NCBI RefSeq assembly: GCF_014845095.1
Contig: NZ_NKUG01000070.1
Location: 1-64,000 of the forward strand
DNA: 64,000 nucleotides
Source: Methylobacterium bullatum
Lineage (GTDB): Bacteria; Pseudomonadota; Alphaproteobacteria; Rhizobiales; Beijerinckiaceae
Direction: 5' to 3'
In this document: piece by piece, positions 56,312-64,000 of the stretch
Layout: each line of letters starts with the position of its first letter
Position numbering within the stretch: the first letter of the stretch is position 1
Program-made: the position numbers and the translations under genes
The notes under the pieces: generated by a model
Databases searched by the model: none
What the model was told of the DNA's origin: nothing
What the model saw: only the letters and a program-made list of their open reading frames with translations

Positions 56312-57142
56312 TCAGGCGACGGGGGTCAGCTCGCCGGTCTCGCTGATCTCGTCGGTATGCACGTCGAAGCTCGCGAGCAGGGCCGTGCTGAAGCTCGTGG
56401 AGATCGCCACGTCGGTGGCGTCGCGGCCGCGCGCGATGAGGATGCGGCCGATGCGGCGCTTGTTGTTGCGGGCGTCGAAGGTGAACCAGCGCCCGTCGAG
56501 ATAAACTTCGAGCCAAGCCGAGAAGTCACCCGGTGGTACTAAGGGCACGCCGATATCCCCGAGATAGCCGGTGCAGTACCGCGCCGGGATGTTCATGCAG
56601 CGGCAGAAGGCCACGGCCAAATGGGTGAAGTCGCGGCAGACGCCGATCTTCTGGGTATAGGCCTCGTAGGCCGTACGGGTGGCGTCGGCCTGCTGGTAAT
56701 CGAACTTGATGTGCCGATGCACGAAATCGTGGATCGCCTGGACCCGTGCCCAGCCCTCGGGTGTGGTCCCGAACAGACCCCAGGCGATGTTCGAGAGCTT
56801 GTCGGTCTCGCAGTAGCGGCTGCCGAGCAGGAACGGCATGACGTCGTCCGGCAGATCCTGCACCGGATGCTGTTTCGCCTCGGGTACGAGCTCGTCCAGC
56901 TCGCCGGAATCTTCGATCATGAAATCGGCCGACACCGTGATCCGGCCACCGGGGGCGAGGATGCGGGTGCAGACGTTGCCGAACGGATCGAGGTAGCTGT
57001 GGGCCTCCACCGGCGGCTCGATCGTCATCGTCTCCGGTGTCAGCAGGTCTCCTGCGCGCGAGGGATGGACGTTGAGCATCAAGGTGATCGGCGTCGGGCC
57101 GAACGTGTCGTAGCCGATCGTGTAGCCGGTCCGGATTTTCAT
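56312..57142 (-). CDS. Transglutaminase-like protein
   Basis: 276 residues. An N-terminal beta domain (about 1-110) is followed by the transglutaminase core: VHRHIKFDYQQADATR, catalytic Cys in KIGVCRDFTHLAVAFCR, and Asp in DGRWFTFDARNN. The usual His is replaced: DFSAWLEVY where DFHAWFEVY is common. ATG 57142 is preferred over the longer frame. The family includes cysteine proteases and peptide hydrolases. The loss of the His makes activity uncertain, though it may be a feature of this alphaproteobacterial branch. Confidence 0.82.
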   Translation of the reverse strand: MKIRTGYTIGYDTFGPTPITLMLNVHPSRAGDLLTPETMTIEPPVEAHSYLDPFGNVCTRILAPGGRITVSADFMIEDSGELDELVPEAKQHPVQDLPDDVMPFLLGSRYCETDKLSNIAWGLFGTTPEGWARVQAIHDFVHRHIKFDYQQADATRTAYEAYTQKIGVCRDFTHLAVAFCRCMNIPARYCTGYLGDIGVPLVPPGDFSAWLEVYLDGRWFTFDARNNKRRIGRILIARGRDATDVAISTSFSTALLASFDVHTDEISETGELTPVA

Positions 57143-57283
57143 AAGTTCGCTCGCATCAGGCAATGGGACAGGTGGGATCGCTACTCATTTCCACCCGCCG
57201 CCGGCGCGCTCCCGCGGCCTTCGGCCTTGCTCGAGCGAGGGGCGTCGAGGCGGCGACGGTCTGGTGCCGTCATGCTCGCCTCA

Positions 57284-57304
57284 GCCACCCTCACCGAGGG
57301 TGGC
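57284..57304. repeat. Perfect 9-bp hairpin
   Basis: GCCACCCTC-ACC-GAGGGTGGC in the 220-base gap between the transglutaminase-like and VOC genes. There is no T tract; it could end the VOC transcript on the minus strand, which stops at 57363. Confidence 0.5.
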
Positions 57305-57362
57305 ACCGTCTGAACAAGCAGGTAGCACACCGGAGGGTTGCCGCCTAACGGTTTGCCGCTCC

Positions 57363-57863
57363 TCATGAATGCTCTCCAGCCGCGCGGAGATCGGCGAGGT
57401 CGAGGCGGCGGGTGAACATGGTGAGGCCGCCCTCCGCGTCACGCGGCCAGTCCGCTTCCGGTCTGTCCCGGTAGAGTTCGACCCCGTTCATGTCGGGATC
57501 ACGCAGGTAGAGCGCTTCGCTGACACCATGGTCGCTGGCGCCGTCGAGGGCGATGCCGGCTTCGTCGAGGCGGCGCAGGGCATCGGCGAGGGAGGCGCGT
57601 GTGGGGTAGAGTATGGCGAGGTGGAACAGGCCGGTCGTGCCGGGCGCCGGCTGGCTGCCGCCTTCGCTCTCCCACGTGTTGAGCCCGATATGGTGGTGGT
57701 AGTCCCCGGCAGCGATGAAGGCGGCCTGGGTGCCATAGTGAGCCTTCAGGGTGAAGCCGAGCACTCCGCAATAAAAGGCCAGCGCTCGGTCGAGGTTCGC
57801 GACCTTGAGATGGACATGGCCGATCCGCGCCTGCGGATGGATTGGGTTCGACGTCGTCGTCAT
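57363..57863 (-). CDS. VOC-superfamily (glyoxalase / ring-cleavage dioxygenase-like) protein
   Basis: 166 residues, paired beta-alpha-beta-beta-beta modules. First module: IGHVHLKVANLDRALAFYCGVLGF; second: GLFHLAILYPTRASLADALRRL and GVSEALYLRDPDMNGVELY, shown by LYLRDPDMNGVELY. His in HVHLKV, His in LFHLAI and Glu in GVELY are the expected metal ligands. Substrate unknown; extradiol dioxygenase-like (CatE) is the nearest group. It is divergent from uvrB, 77 bases away. Confidence 0.85.
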   Translation of the reverse strand: MTTTSNPIHPQARIGHVHLKVANLDRALAFYCGVLGFTLKAHYGTQAAFIAAGDYHHHIGLNTWESEGGSQPAPGTTGLFHLAILYPTRASLADALRRLDEAGIALDGASDHGVSEALYLRDPDMNGVELYRDRPEADWPRDAEGGLTMFTRRLDLADLRAAGEHS

Positions 57864-57940
57864 GATGGGTCTCGCTCCTGATCGTCGCGAAGCGATGGGC
57901 CGCCCTTTCCCCTTTCGTTCCGCGGGGCCATATTCCACCC

Positions 57941-60628
57941 ATGCCTCCTGCGAACAAACCCCGCGTCTCCTCGGCGAAGGCTTCGAAGCCCGAGCTGAAA
58001 CCGCTCGACGAGCATCTGGCGGCCCTGCTGAGCCCGGCGCTCAACCGCAACCGGCTGCCCGCCGTGGAGAATCCCACGCCGCCGGCTCCGCCGAAGAAGC
58101 CCGGCAGGCCTCAGAAAGCCGCATCGCCCCCCGGCGGTTTCGGTGAAGCGCCGCAGGCCGGGTTCACCCTCGGCGACGCGGCCGAGGTCGACCCACGCCT
58201 TGCGCAGGCGTTGGGGATCACGTCGCCGGAAGACGGTCCGGCACCCGAGGCGCTGGCGAACGAGGATGAGGGTTCGCTGGCCAGCGACGGCGTGTCCGCC
58301 ACGGTGGACGCCCTGTCGCGCCTCCTCACCGAAGGCAACCCGCTGTTCCGGGACGGCAAGACCTGGGCGCCGCATCGCCCGGAGCGGCCGAAGAAATCCG
58401 AGGGCGGCCTCGCCTTCACGTTGAAATCCGAGTTCGAGCCCGCGGGCGACCAGCCCCGCGCCATCGCCGAACTGGTGGAGGGGGTGAACAAGAACGAGCG
58501 CGATCAGGTGCTGCTCGGCGTCACCGGCTCGGGCAAGACCTTCACCATGGCCAAGATCATCGAGGCGACGCAGCGCCCCGCCCTCATCCTGGCGCCGAAC
58601 AAGACGCTGGCGGCGCAGCTCTACGGCGAGTTCAAGAGCTTCTTCCCCGACAACGCGGTGGAGTATTTCGTCTCCTACTACGATTACTACCAGCCCGAGG
58701 CCTATGTGCCGCGCTCTGATACGTTCATCGAGAAGGAATCCTCGATCAACGAGCAGATCGACCGGATGCGCCACTCGGCCACCCGCGCTCTGCTGGAGCG
58801 CGACGACGTCATCATCGTCGCGTCGGTCTCGTGCATCTACGGTATCGGCTCGGTGGAGACCTACACCGCCATGTCGTTCACGGTGTCGCTGAACGAGCGG
58901 ATCGAGCAGCGCCAGCTGGTCGCCGACCTCGTGGCGCTCCAATACAAGCGCATCCAATCCGATTTTGCCCGCGGCACCTTCCGGGTGCGTGGCGACGTGA
59001 TCGAACTCTGGCCTGCCCACTTGGAGGATCGCGGCTGGCGCATCGGCCTGTTCGGCGACGAAATCGAGTCGATCACCGAATTTGATCCGCTCACCGGCAA
59101 GAAGATCAACGACCTGAAATTCGTGAAGGTCTACGCCAACTCGCACTACGTCACGCCGCGTCCGACGCTCCAGCAGGCGATCAAGGGCATCAAGACCGAA
59201 CTGAAGCTTCGGGTCGACGAGTTGACCAAGATGGGCCGGCTCATCGAGGCGCAGCGGATCGAGCAGCGCTGCACCTTCGACATCGAGATGATCGAGGCGA
59301 CGGGCGCCTGCAACGGCATTGAGAACTATTCGCGCTACCTCACCGGCCGCAAGCCCGGCGAGCCGCCGCCGACGCTGTTCGAATACCTGCCCGACAATGC
59401 CATCGTCTTCACCGACGAGAGCCATGTCACGGTTCCGCAGATCGGCGGCATGTACAAGGGCGACTTTCGCCGCAAGGCGACGCTGGCCGAATACGGCTTC
59501 CGCCTGCCCTCCTGCCTAGACAACCGCCCGCTCCGGTTCGAGGAATGGGACGCCATGCGGCCGCAATCGGTCCACGTCTCGGCGACCCCGGCGAAATGGG
59601 AGATGGAGCAGACCGGCGGTGTCTTCGCCGAACAGGTCATCCGCCCCACCGGCCTCGTCGATCCGGTGATCGAGATCCGCCCTGCCCGTTCGCAGGTGGA
59701 CGATCTGTTGGGCGAAGTGCGCGAAGTGGCCCAGGCCGGCTACCGCACCCTAGTGACCACGCTCACAAAGCGCATGGCCGAGGACCTGACCGAGTATTTG
59801 CACGAGAACAGCGTCCGCGTGCGCTACATGCACTCGGACATCGACACGCTGGAACGGATCGAGATCATCCGCGACCTGCGGCTCGGGGCGTTCGACGTGC
59901 TCATCGGCATCAACCTGCTGCGCGAGGGCCTCGACATCCCGGAATGCGCCCTCGTGGCGATCCTCGACGCCGACAAGGAGGGCTTCCTGCGCTCCGAGAC
60001 CTCGCTGATCCAGACCATCGGCCGCGCCGCACGCAATGCCGATGCGCGCTGCATCCTCTACGCGGACAACATCACCGGCTCGATGGAGCGGGCCATGGCG
60101 GAGACCGAGCGTCGCCGCCTGAAGCAGCTCGCCTATAACGAGGAGCACGGCATCACGCCGCAGAGTGTGAAGCGTGGCATCTCCGACATTCTCAGCAGTG
60201 TCTTCGAGGGCGACCACGTCAAGGTGGATACCGGGCTCGCCAAGGACGCAGTCACAATCGGCCACAACTTCAAGGCCGTCATCGCGGATCTCGAGAAGCG
60301 CATGCGCACGGCCGCCGCCGATCTTGACTTCGAGGAAGCGGCGCGCCTGCGCGACGAGCTCAAGCGCCTGCAGGCGACGGAACTCCTGCTCTCGGATGAT
60401 CCGATGGCGCGCCAGGGTGACGTTGAGCGCGACGCGGGCAAGTACGGCGCGAAGCGGAGCCGCATCTCGAAGCCGAGCCTCGACAATATGGGTCCGGGCA
60501 CCGACCGCGAATTACCCGTGGGAGGCGAAGCGCCGCTCTGGGCTGAGCGGCCGAAGCCGCGTTCGACGCAGGGGCTCGGCGGCCAGAAGCCGAAATACAA
60601 AGGCGGTGGCGGGCGCAAGCGCGACTGA
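57941..60628 (+). CDS. uvrB: UvrABC excinuclease subunit B with long N-terminal extension
   Basis: 895 residues against about 670 for E. coli UvrB. Residues 1-160 are a Pro/Ala/Lys-rich extension. The core starts near residue 161 ([20 protein letters not shown]) with P-loop [12 protein letters not shown] near 192, beta-hairpin [16 protein letters not shown]-box-like [10 protein letters not shown], helicase motifs [21 protein letters not shown] (landmark [10 protein letters not shown]) and QTIGRAARN, and the C-terminal UVR motif [17 protein letters not shown] further Lys/Gly-rich tail follows. It verifies DNA damage and positions UvrC. Confidence 0.96.
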   Translation: MPPANKPRVSSAKASKPELKPLDEHLAALLSPALNRNRLPAVENPTPPAPPKKPGRPQKAASPPGGFGEAPQAGFTLGDAAEVDPRLAQALGITSPEDGPAPEALANEDEGSLASDGVSATVDALSRLLTEGNPLFRDGKTWAPHRPERPKKSEGGLAFTLKSEFEPAGDQPRAIAELVEGVNKNERDQVLLGVTGSGKTFTMAKIIEATQRPALILAPNKTLAAQLYGEFKSFFPDNAVEYFVSYYDYYQPEAYVPRSDTFIEKESSINEQIDRMRHSATRALLERDDVIIVASVSCIYGIGSVETYTAMSFTVSLNERIEQRQLVADLVALQYKRIQSDFARGTFRVRGDVIELWPAHLEDRGWRIGLFGDEIESITEFDPLTGKKINDLKFVKVYANSHYVTPRPTLQQAIKGIKTELKLRVDELTKMGRLIEAQRIEQRCTFDIEMIEATGACNGIENYSRYLTGRKPGEPPPTLFEYLPDNAIVFTDESHVTVPQIGGMYKGDFRRKATLAEYGFRLPSCLDNRPLRFEEWDAMRPQSVHVSATPAKWEMEQTGGVFAEQVIRPTGLVDPVIEIRPARSQVDDLLGEVREVAQAGYRTLVTTLTKRMAEDLTEYLHENSVRVRYMHSDIDTLERIEIIRDLRLGAFDVLIGINLLREGLDIPECALVAILDADKEGFLRSETSLIQTIGRAARNADARCILYADNITGSMERAMAETERRRLKQLAYNEEHGITPQSVKRGISDILSSVFEGDHVKVDTGLAKDAVTIGHNFKAVIADLEKRMRTAAADLDFEEAARLRDELKRLQATELLLSDDPMARQGDVERDAGKYGAKRSRISKPSLDNMGPGTDRELPVGGEAPLWAERPKPRSTQGLGGQKPKYKGGGGRKRD

Positions 60629-60735
60629 AACACGCATCGTCGTCGGAACCCCCGGCCTAGGCTCGGGCTTGGAGAAGCATGTGACGGCGGCCCTTCACCT
60701 GTCGCCCCCATGCCTCGAACCGACGGAGCGATCCC

Positions 60736-61035
60736 ATGCGCAAGGAACCTCTTATCCGGGCGAGCCTGCTCCTCGCTGCCGGAATCCTCCTGGTGCATAC
60801 CGCGCCCGCTCAGGCGATCTCCGATCGTCGCGACCAACCGACGGCTGCCGACGTGCCGTCCGAAACCCGATCGGGCGAGACATCTGGTTCGAAGCCCATC
60901 GGCGATGTGAAGCCGCCGAGCGCCATCCGCCCCTCGACGGCTGTCACCGAGGATGACGGAAAGACCTCTCGGACCAACCCGCTCGATCATTTGCCCGCGC
61001 GCGACCGCGCCGGGACCGGCGGACGCCGGGAATAG
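60736..61035 (+). CDS. Small secreted hypothetical protein, 99 aa
   Basis: MRKEPLIRASLLLAAGILLVHTAPAQA is a signal peptide with APAQA cleavage near residue 27. The mature 72 residues are hydrophilic, Asp/Ser/Pro/Arg-rich and probably disordered (PPSAIRPSTAVTEDDGK). No family recognised. It lies 107 bases after uvrB and 38 bases before the YidB-like gene. Confidence 0.55.
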   Translation: MRKEPLIRASLLLAAGILLVHTAPAQAISDRRDQPTAADVPSETRSGETSGSKPIGDVKPPSAIRPSTAVTEDDGKTSRTNPLDHLPARDRAGTGGRRE

Positions 61036-61073
61036 AATTCGCCGTCAAGGCTCGCTGCTCAGGAGGAACGACC

Positions 61074-61814
61074 ATGGGATTACTCGATCAGGTCATCGGC
61101 GGTGTGCTCGGCAACGTCCTCGGCGGCGGCCGGGGCAGCGATCACCAGCAAGGCGGCGGTTCCGGTGGCGGAGCGCTCGGAGGCTCCCTGTCGCCCATCG
61201 TGCAGGCTTTGCTGATGCTGCTCCTGCAAAAGGGCGGAGGCGGGCTGAGCGACATCCTCGGCGGCGGCCGGGGGGGGGCGCCGGATATGGAGCAAGGCCG
61301 GCGCGGGCCGCCCGAACCCTATGAGGGAGGCGACCAGGGCGGGTTCAACCAGGACCCGTACAATGAGGGCCGAGACCGTGGCGGCTACGGCGGAGGATCG
61401 CGCGGATCGTCGCCCGAAGGCGACTTCAGCGACCTGTCGGGGATGCTCGACGGACCTGGCGGCGACCAGGGCTCTCGCGATCAGGGGCATTCCTCCGGGG
61501 CGGGGTCTTACAGCCGCCTCGACCGGGAGCAGGGCGACGATCTCGGTGGGTTCGACGGGTTGATCGATAAATTGCAGCGCGGCGGTCTCGGCGACGCCAT
61601 CGGTTCCTGGATCGGGCATGGACAGAACCAGCCCGTGGAGCCGAACCGGCTTGCCGACGCCCTCGGTTCGGACACAGTGAACACGTTGCAGAGCCGCACC
61701 GGGCTCTCCCGCGATGATCTGCTGTCGCAACTTGCACAAGCGCTTCCGGGCGTCATCGACGGGCTGACCCCGCAGGGGCGCAAGCCGGCTCCGGAGGAGC
61801 GTCGCGGCTGGTAA
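61074..61814 (+). CDS. YidB-family (DUF937-like) protein with Gly-rich linker
   Basis: 246 residues. N-terminus MGLLDQVIGGVLGNVLGGG and hydrophobic SLSPIVQALLMLLLQKGGGGL are typical of YidB; a Gly/Asp/Arg-rich segment of about 90 residues follows. The C-terminal DUF937 part reads GGLGDAIGSWIGHGQNQPV then ALGSDTVNTLQSRTGLSRDDLLSQLAQALPGVIDGL (landmark GLSRDDLLSQLAQALPGVID). AGGAGG precedes the ATG. YidB proteins are of unknown function. Confidence 0.82.
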   Translation: MGLLDQVIGGVLGNVLGGGRGSDHQQGGGSGGGALGGSLSPIVQALLMLLLQKGGGGLSDILGGGRGGAPDMEQGRRGPPEPYEGGDQGGFNQDPYNEGRDRGGYGGGSRGSSPEGDFSDLSGMLDGPGGDQGSRDQGHSSGAGSYSRLDREQGDDLGGFDGLIDKLQRGGLGDAIGSWIGHGQNQPVEPNRLADALGSDTVNTLQSRTGLSRDDLLSQLAQALPGVIDGLTPQGRKPAPEERRGW

Positions 61815-61821
61815 TACCGAC

Positions 61822-62742
61822 TCAGGCCCGGCTGACGGCAGGTTTGCCGGGCTTCGCAGGCTGACACGTCGCACAGTAGAAGGTCGAGCGGCCCGATTGC
61901 ACGATCCGCGCGATGGTGCCGCCGCAGTCTTTCGTGCTGCAGGGCTCGCCGGTGCGGTCATAGACCCGGAACGCATGCTGGAACGAGCCCGACCCGCCAT
62001 CGGTATGGGCATAGTCGCGCAGGGTGGACCCGCCGGCGGCGACCGCCTCGGTGAGCACGTCGCGGATCATCCGCGCGAGCAACCGCGCTTTCATCGTCGG
62101 CCGCCCGTCGTCTTTCGCCAGGATTCCCGCCGGCAATTCGGGATGCAGCCCGGCGCGGTGAAGCGCTTCGCAGACATAGATGTTGCCGAGACCAGCAATG
62201 AGCCGCTGATCGAGGAGAGCGGCCTTCAGCGGCGTGATCTTGTTGCGGAAGAGGAGCGCCAGGCTCTCCGGGCTCATGGCTTCGCTCAGCGGCTCGATCC
62301 CCATCGCGGCGAAATGCTTACAGCCGGCGAGGTCAAGGGTCGGCACGAGGTCCATGAAGCCGAAACGGCGCGCATCGTTGTAAGTGACAGTCGCGCCGTT
62401 CGACATCGCCATCACCACATGGTCGTGCTTGGCGTTGCCGAGCGCCCCTTCGAGATAGAAATCTCCCGGCGAGACGTTGCGACCGTCCGGCAGGGCCACG
62501 TCGAAGCGCCCGCTCATGCCGAGATGCAGGATCAGGGTCTCCCCGGTGTCGAGACCGGCGGTGAGGTATTTCGCCCGTCGCGCCAGATCGGTCACCGTCG
62601 CGCCTTCGAGCCGCTGTGCGAAGCGCTCGGGGAAGGGAAACCGCAGGTTCGGCCGGCGCAGGGTCACACGGGAGAACGTCGCGCCCACCATGGCGGGGGA
62701 AAGACCGCGACGGACGGTTTCGACTTCGGGCAGTTCGGGCAT
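61822..62742 (-). CDS. mutM: Formamidopyrimidine-DNA glycosylase
   Basis: 306 residues. The catalytic N-terminus is [14 protein letters not shown] (Pro2, Glu3), Lys in [11 protein letters not shown], the helix-two-turn-helix [18 protein letters not shown], and a zinc finger with Cys pairs EPCSTKDC and FYCATCQ. It removes oxidised purines such as 8-oxoguanine. ATG 62742 is fixed by Pro2; the frame upstream is spurious. It is divergent from ubiE, as in most Hyphomicrobiales. Confidence 0.97.
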   Translation of the reverse strand: MPELPEVETVRRGLSPAMVGATFSRVTLRRPNLRFPFPERFAQRLEGATVTDLARRAKYLTAGLDTGETLILHLGMSGRFDVALPDGRNVSPGDFYLEGALGNAKHDHVVMAMSNGATVTYNDARRFGFMDLVPTLDLAGCKHFAAMGIEPLSEAMSPESLALLFRNKITPLKAALLDQRLIAGLGNIYVCEALHRAGLHPELPAGILAKDDGRPTMKARLLARMIRDVLTEAVAAGGSTLRDYAHTDGGSGSFQHAFRVYDRTGEPCSTKDCGGTIARIVQSGRSTFYCATCQPAKPGKPAVSRA

Positions 62743-62886
62743 GGAGGGGGGCGAGGCTCTGGATTGGGGACGGCGCCTACAAGACAAGAGCGGCATCCGC
62801 CACCCGATCGTCATGCACCTGTCTAACCCGGCACATGGCGATCCGTGCCGGCTTTCGCTATGACGCTCGCGCAAGAGGATGGTGAC

Positions 62887-63660
62887 ATGAGTTCGGCCGA
62901 GCGTTCGAAGGACGAGACCAGCACGCATTTCGGGTTCGAGCAGGTTGCGCTCGACGAGAAGCAGGGGCGTGTCGACGACGTGTTCCGCTCCGTGGCGAAA
63001 CGCTACGACCTGATGAACGACCTGATGTCGGGCGGGCTCCACCGCGCCTGGAAGTCGCATCTCATCTCGATGCTGCGGCCACCGCGCAACCGGCCTTTCC
63101 ACCATCTCGACGTGGCCGGCGGCACTGCCGACATCGCCTTCCGCTGCTTGGAGGCGGGGGGCCCCGAAACCCATGTCACAGTGCTCGACATCAACGAGTC
63201 GATGCTGCGGGTCGGTGCGGAGCGGGCCGGCCACCGCTATGACGGCCGGATCGATTTCGTCACCGCGAATGCCGAGTCGCTCCCTCTGCCGAACGAAGCG
63301 TTCGACGCCTACACCATCGCCTTCGGCATCCGGAACGTTCCCCGGATCGACCTGGCCCTGGCCGAGGCACGCCGCGTCCTGAAGCCCGGCGGGCGCTTCC
63401 TCTGCCTGGAATTCTCAAAAGTCGATCTGCCCGTCCTCGACCGGATCTACGACGCCTACTCGTTCCACGTGATTCCTCGCTTGGGCGCGAGCGTGGCCGG
63501 CGATGCGGATTCCTACCGGTACCTCGTGGAATCCATCCGCAAATTCCCGACCCCTGGTCGATTTGCCGGCATGATCGAAGACGCCGGGTTCAAGCACGTT
63601 ACCCACCGGCCCCTGTCCGGCGGAATCGTCGCGATCCATTCCGGCTGGAAGATCTCGTGA
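62887..63660 (+). CDS. ubiE: Ubiquinone/menaquinone biosynthesis C-methyltransferase UbiE
   Basis: 257 residues. SAM-binding motif [17 protein letters not shown] near residue 78 and UbiE landmarks [24 protein letters not shown], shown by [14 protein letters not shown], then [20 protein letters not shown] and [19 protein letters not shown]. It methylates the ubiquinone precursor ring. AGAGG about nine bases upstream supports ATG 62887. The next gene is ubiB, after a palindromic repeat. Confidence 0.96.
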   Translation: MSSAERSKDETSTHFGFEQVALDEKQGRVDDVFRSVAKRYDLMNDLMSGGLHRAWKSHLISMLRPPRNRPFHHLDVAGGTADIAFRCLEAGGPETHVTVLDINESMLRVGAERAGHRYDGRIDFVTANAESLPLPNEAFDAYTIAFGIRNVPRIDLALAEARRVLKPGGRFLCLEFSKVDLPVLDRIYDAYSFHVIPRLGASVAGDADSYRYLVESIRKFPTPGRFAGMIEDAGFKHVTHRPLSGGIVAIHSGWKIS

Positions 63661-63703
63661 CGTCAGATCGGATCGATCTGCCCGATCTGGTCCTACACAG
63701 CGG

Positions 63704-63815
63704 CCTCATCCTGAGGTGCCGCGATAGCGGCCTCGAAGGAGGCCTCCAGATCGCAGGGTGGCCTCTGGAAACCTCCTTCGAGGCCGCCGCTCCGCATCGT
63801 CACCTGAGGATGAGG
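63704..63815. repeat. Dispersed palindromic repeat, copy 2
   Basis: Ends CCTCATCCTGAGGTG (63704-63718) and CACCTGAGGATGAGG (63801-63815) pair at 14 of 15 positions. The inner arms GCGGCCTCGAAGGAGG (63727-63742) and CCTCCTTCGAGGCCGC (63772-63787) are perfect complements, making a long hairpin of about 112 bases. It shares ends and inner arm with copy 1 at 16056-16177. It lies between ubiE and ubiB. Confidence 0.85.
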
Positions 63816-63871
63816 TTCAGTGGTGGGACGAGTGCTGGTCCTGCCGTGATCACGCACGTCGAAAGCATCCC

Positions 63872-64000
63872 ATGCTAGGCGCCATCGTCTATCTCATCCG
63901 CGGTGCCGGGGTCGGCTTCGTGCTGGCACGCGAAGGCGGGCTGTCGTTCATCGACCCCACCGAGCTACCGCCGCATCTTCGCTTCGCCCTTAAGCTCGGG
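63872..64000 (+). CDS. ubiB: UbiB (ABC1/ADCK kinase-like) ubiquinone biosynthesis protein, 5' end only
   Basis: The first 43 codons read MLGAIVYLIRGAGVGFVLAR then PTELPPHLRFALKLG, the N-terminus of alphaproteobacterial UbiB. The rest runs past the right edge. UbiB is an atypical kinase-fold ATPase needed for ubiquinone synthesis. Its place after ubiE is the normal order. Confidence 0.8.
   Translation, partial: MLGAIVYLIRGAGVGFVLAREGGLSFIDPTELPPHLRFALKLG

Overview
The window looks like a chromosomal segment of a high-GC alphaproteobacterium of the order Hyphomicrobiales, most likely Methylobacteriaceae (Methylobacterium/Methylorubrum). This is inferred from gene content and order, not from a search. 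The pointers are CtrA with ChpT, fliI/fliJ and flhA beside ctrA, EipA (DUF1134), DUF1192, DUF2852, the TIGR02302/DUF4175 - HIG1 - PduO-type adenosyltransferase - etfBA - hydroxybutyryl-CoA dehydrogenase order, and mutM divergent from ubiE-ubiB.

Layout. 0-8.1 kb: the end of a fused LivG-LivF ABC ATPase, a PuuE-like deacetylase, small secreted or cytosolic proteins, and a minus-strand RND efflux pair (adaptor then pump). 8.1-13.2 kb: an accessory stretch with weaker codon bias, holding small proteins, a metallophosphoesterase, and a divergent LysR/alcohol-dehydrogenase pair, ending at a tRNA-Ser(GGA). 13.2-27.5 kb: a motility and cell-cycle block with flhA, fliJ, fliI, ctrA and the minus-strand cluster chpT-cheA-cheW-cheY-cheB-cheR. 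27.6-32.9 kb: cysQ-like phosphatase, YHS protein, EipA, small envelope proteins, lptM-like lipoprotein and lysA. 32.9-40.4 kb: TIGR02302 protein, HIG1 protein, PagL-like deacylase, cobalamin adenosyltransferase, etfB, etfA and 3-hydroxybutyryl-CoA dehydrogenase. 40.5-48.4 kb: quinone oxidoreductase, upp, DUF2852 protein, a TetR regulator divergent from a COG0523 zinc GTPase, esterase and lytic transglycosylase. 48.5-57.9 kb: a double ABC ATPase of the YejF type, deoB, thioesterase, a PQQ-type propeller protein, ankyrin protein, PRISE-type reductase, transglutaminase-like protein and a VOC protein. 57.9-64 kb: uvrB, two small proteins, mutM, ubiE and the start of ubiB.

How the genes work together. 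CtrA and the phosphotransferase expected to feed it (ChpT) flank a complete chemotaxis cluster, and flagellar export genes sit on the other side of ctrA. The ctrA and flhA upstream regions carry CtrA-type half sites, and the ctrA region also has a GANTC methylation site. The COG0523 gene has a near-perfect Zur-like palindrome upstream and overlaps a small two-cysteine protein, which suggests a zinc-starvation unit. ETF-alpha/beta and hydroxybutyryl-CoA dehydrogenase fit acyl-CoA or polyhydroxybutyrate metabolism.

Non-coding structure. Two copies of a roughly 110-120 bp palindromic repeat (16056-16177 and 63704-63815) share terminal inverted repeats. Several clear terminators and operator-like palindromes were located by eye. 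I saw no insertion sequence, integrase, CRISPR array, rRNA or phage genes. I found no convincing undescribed multi-gene system; the most unusual items are the altered active-site motif in the PQQ-type protein, the Zur-like unit, the palindromic repeat family and the accessory stretch beside tRNA-Ser.
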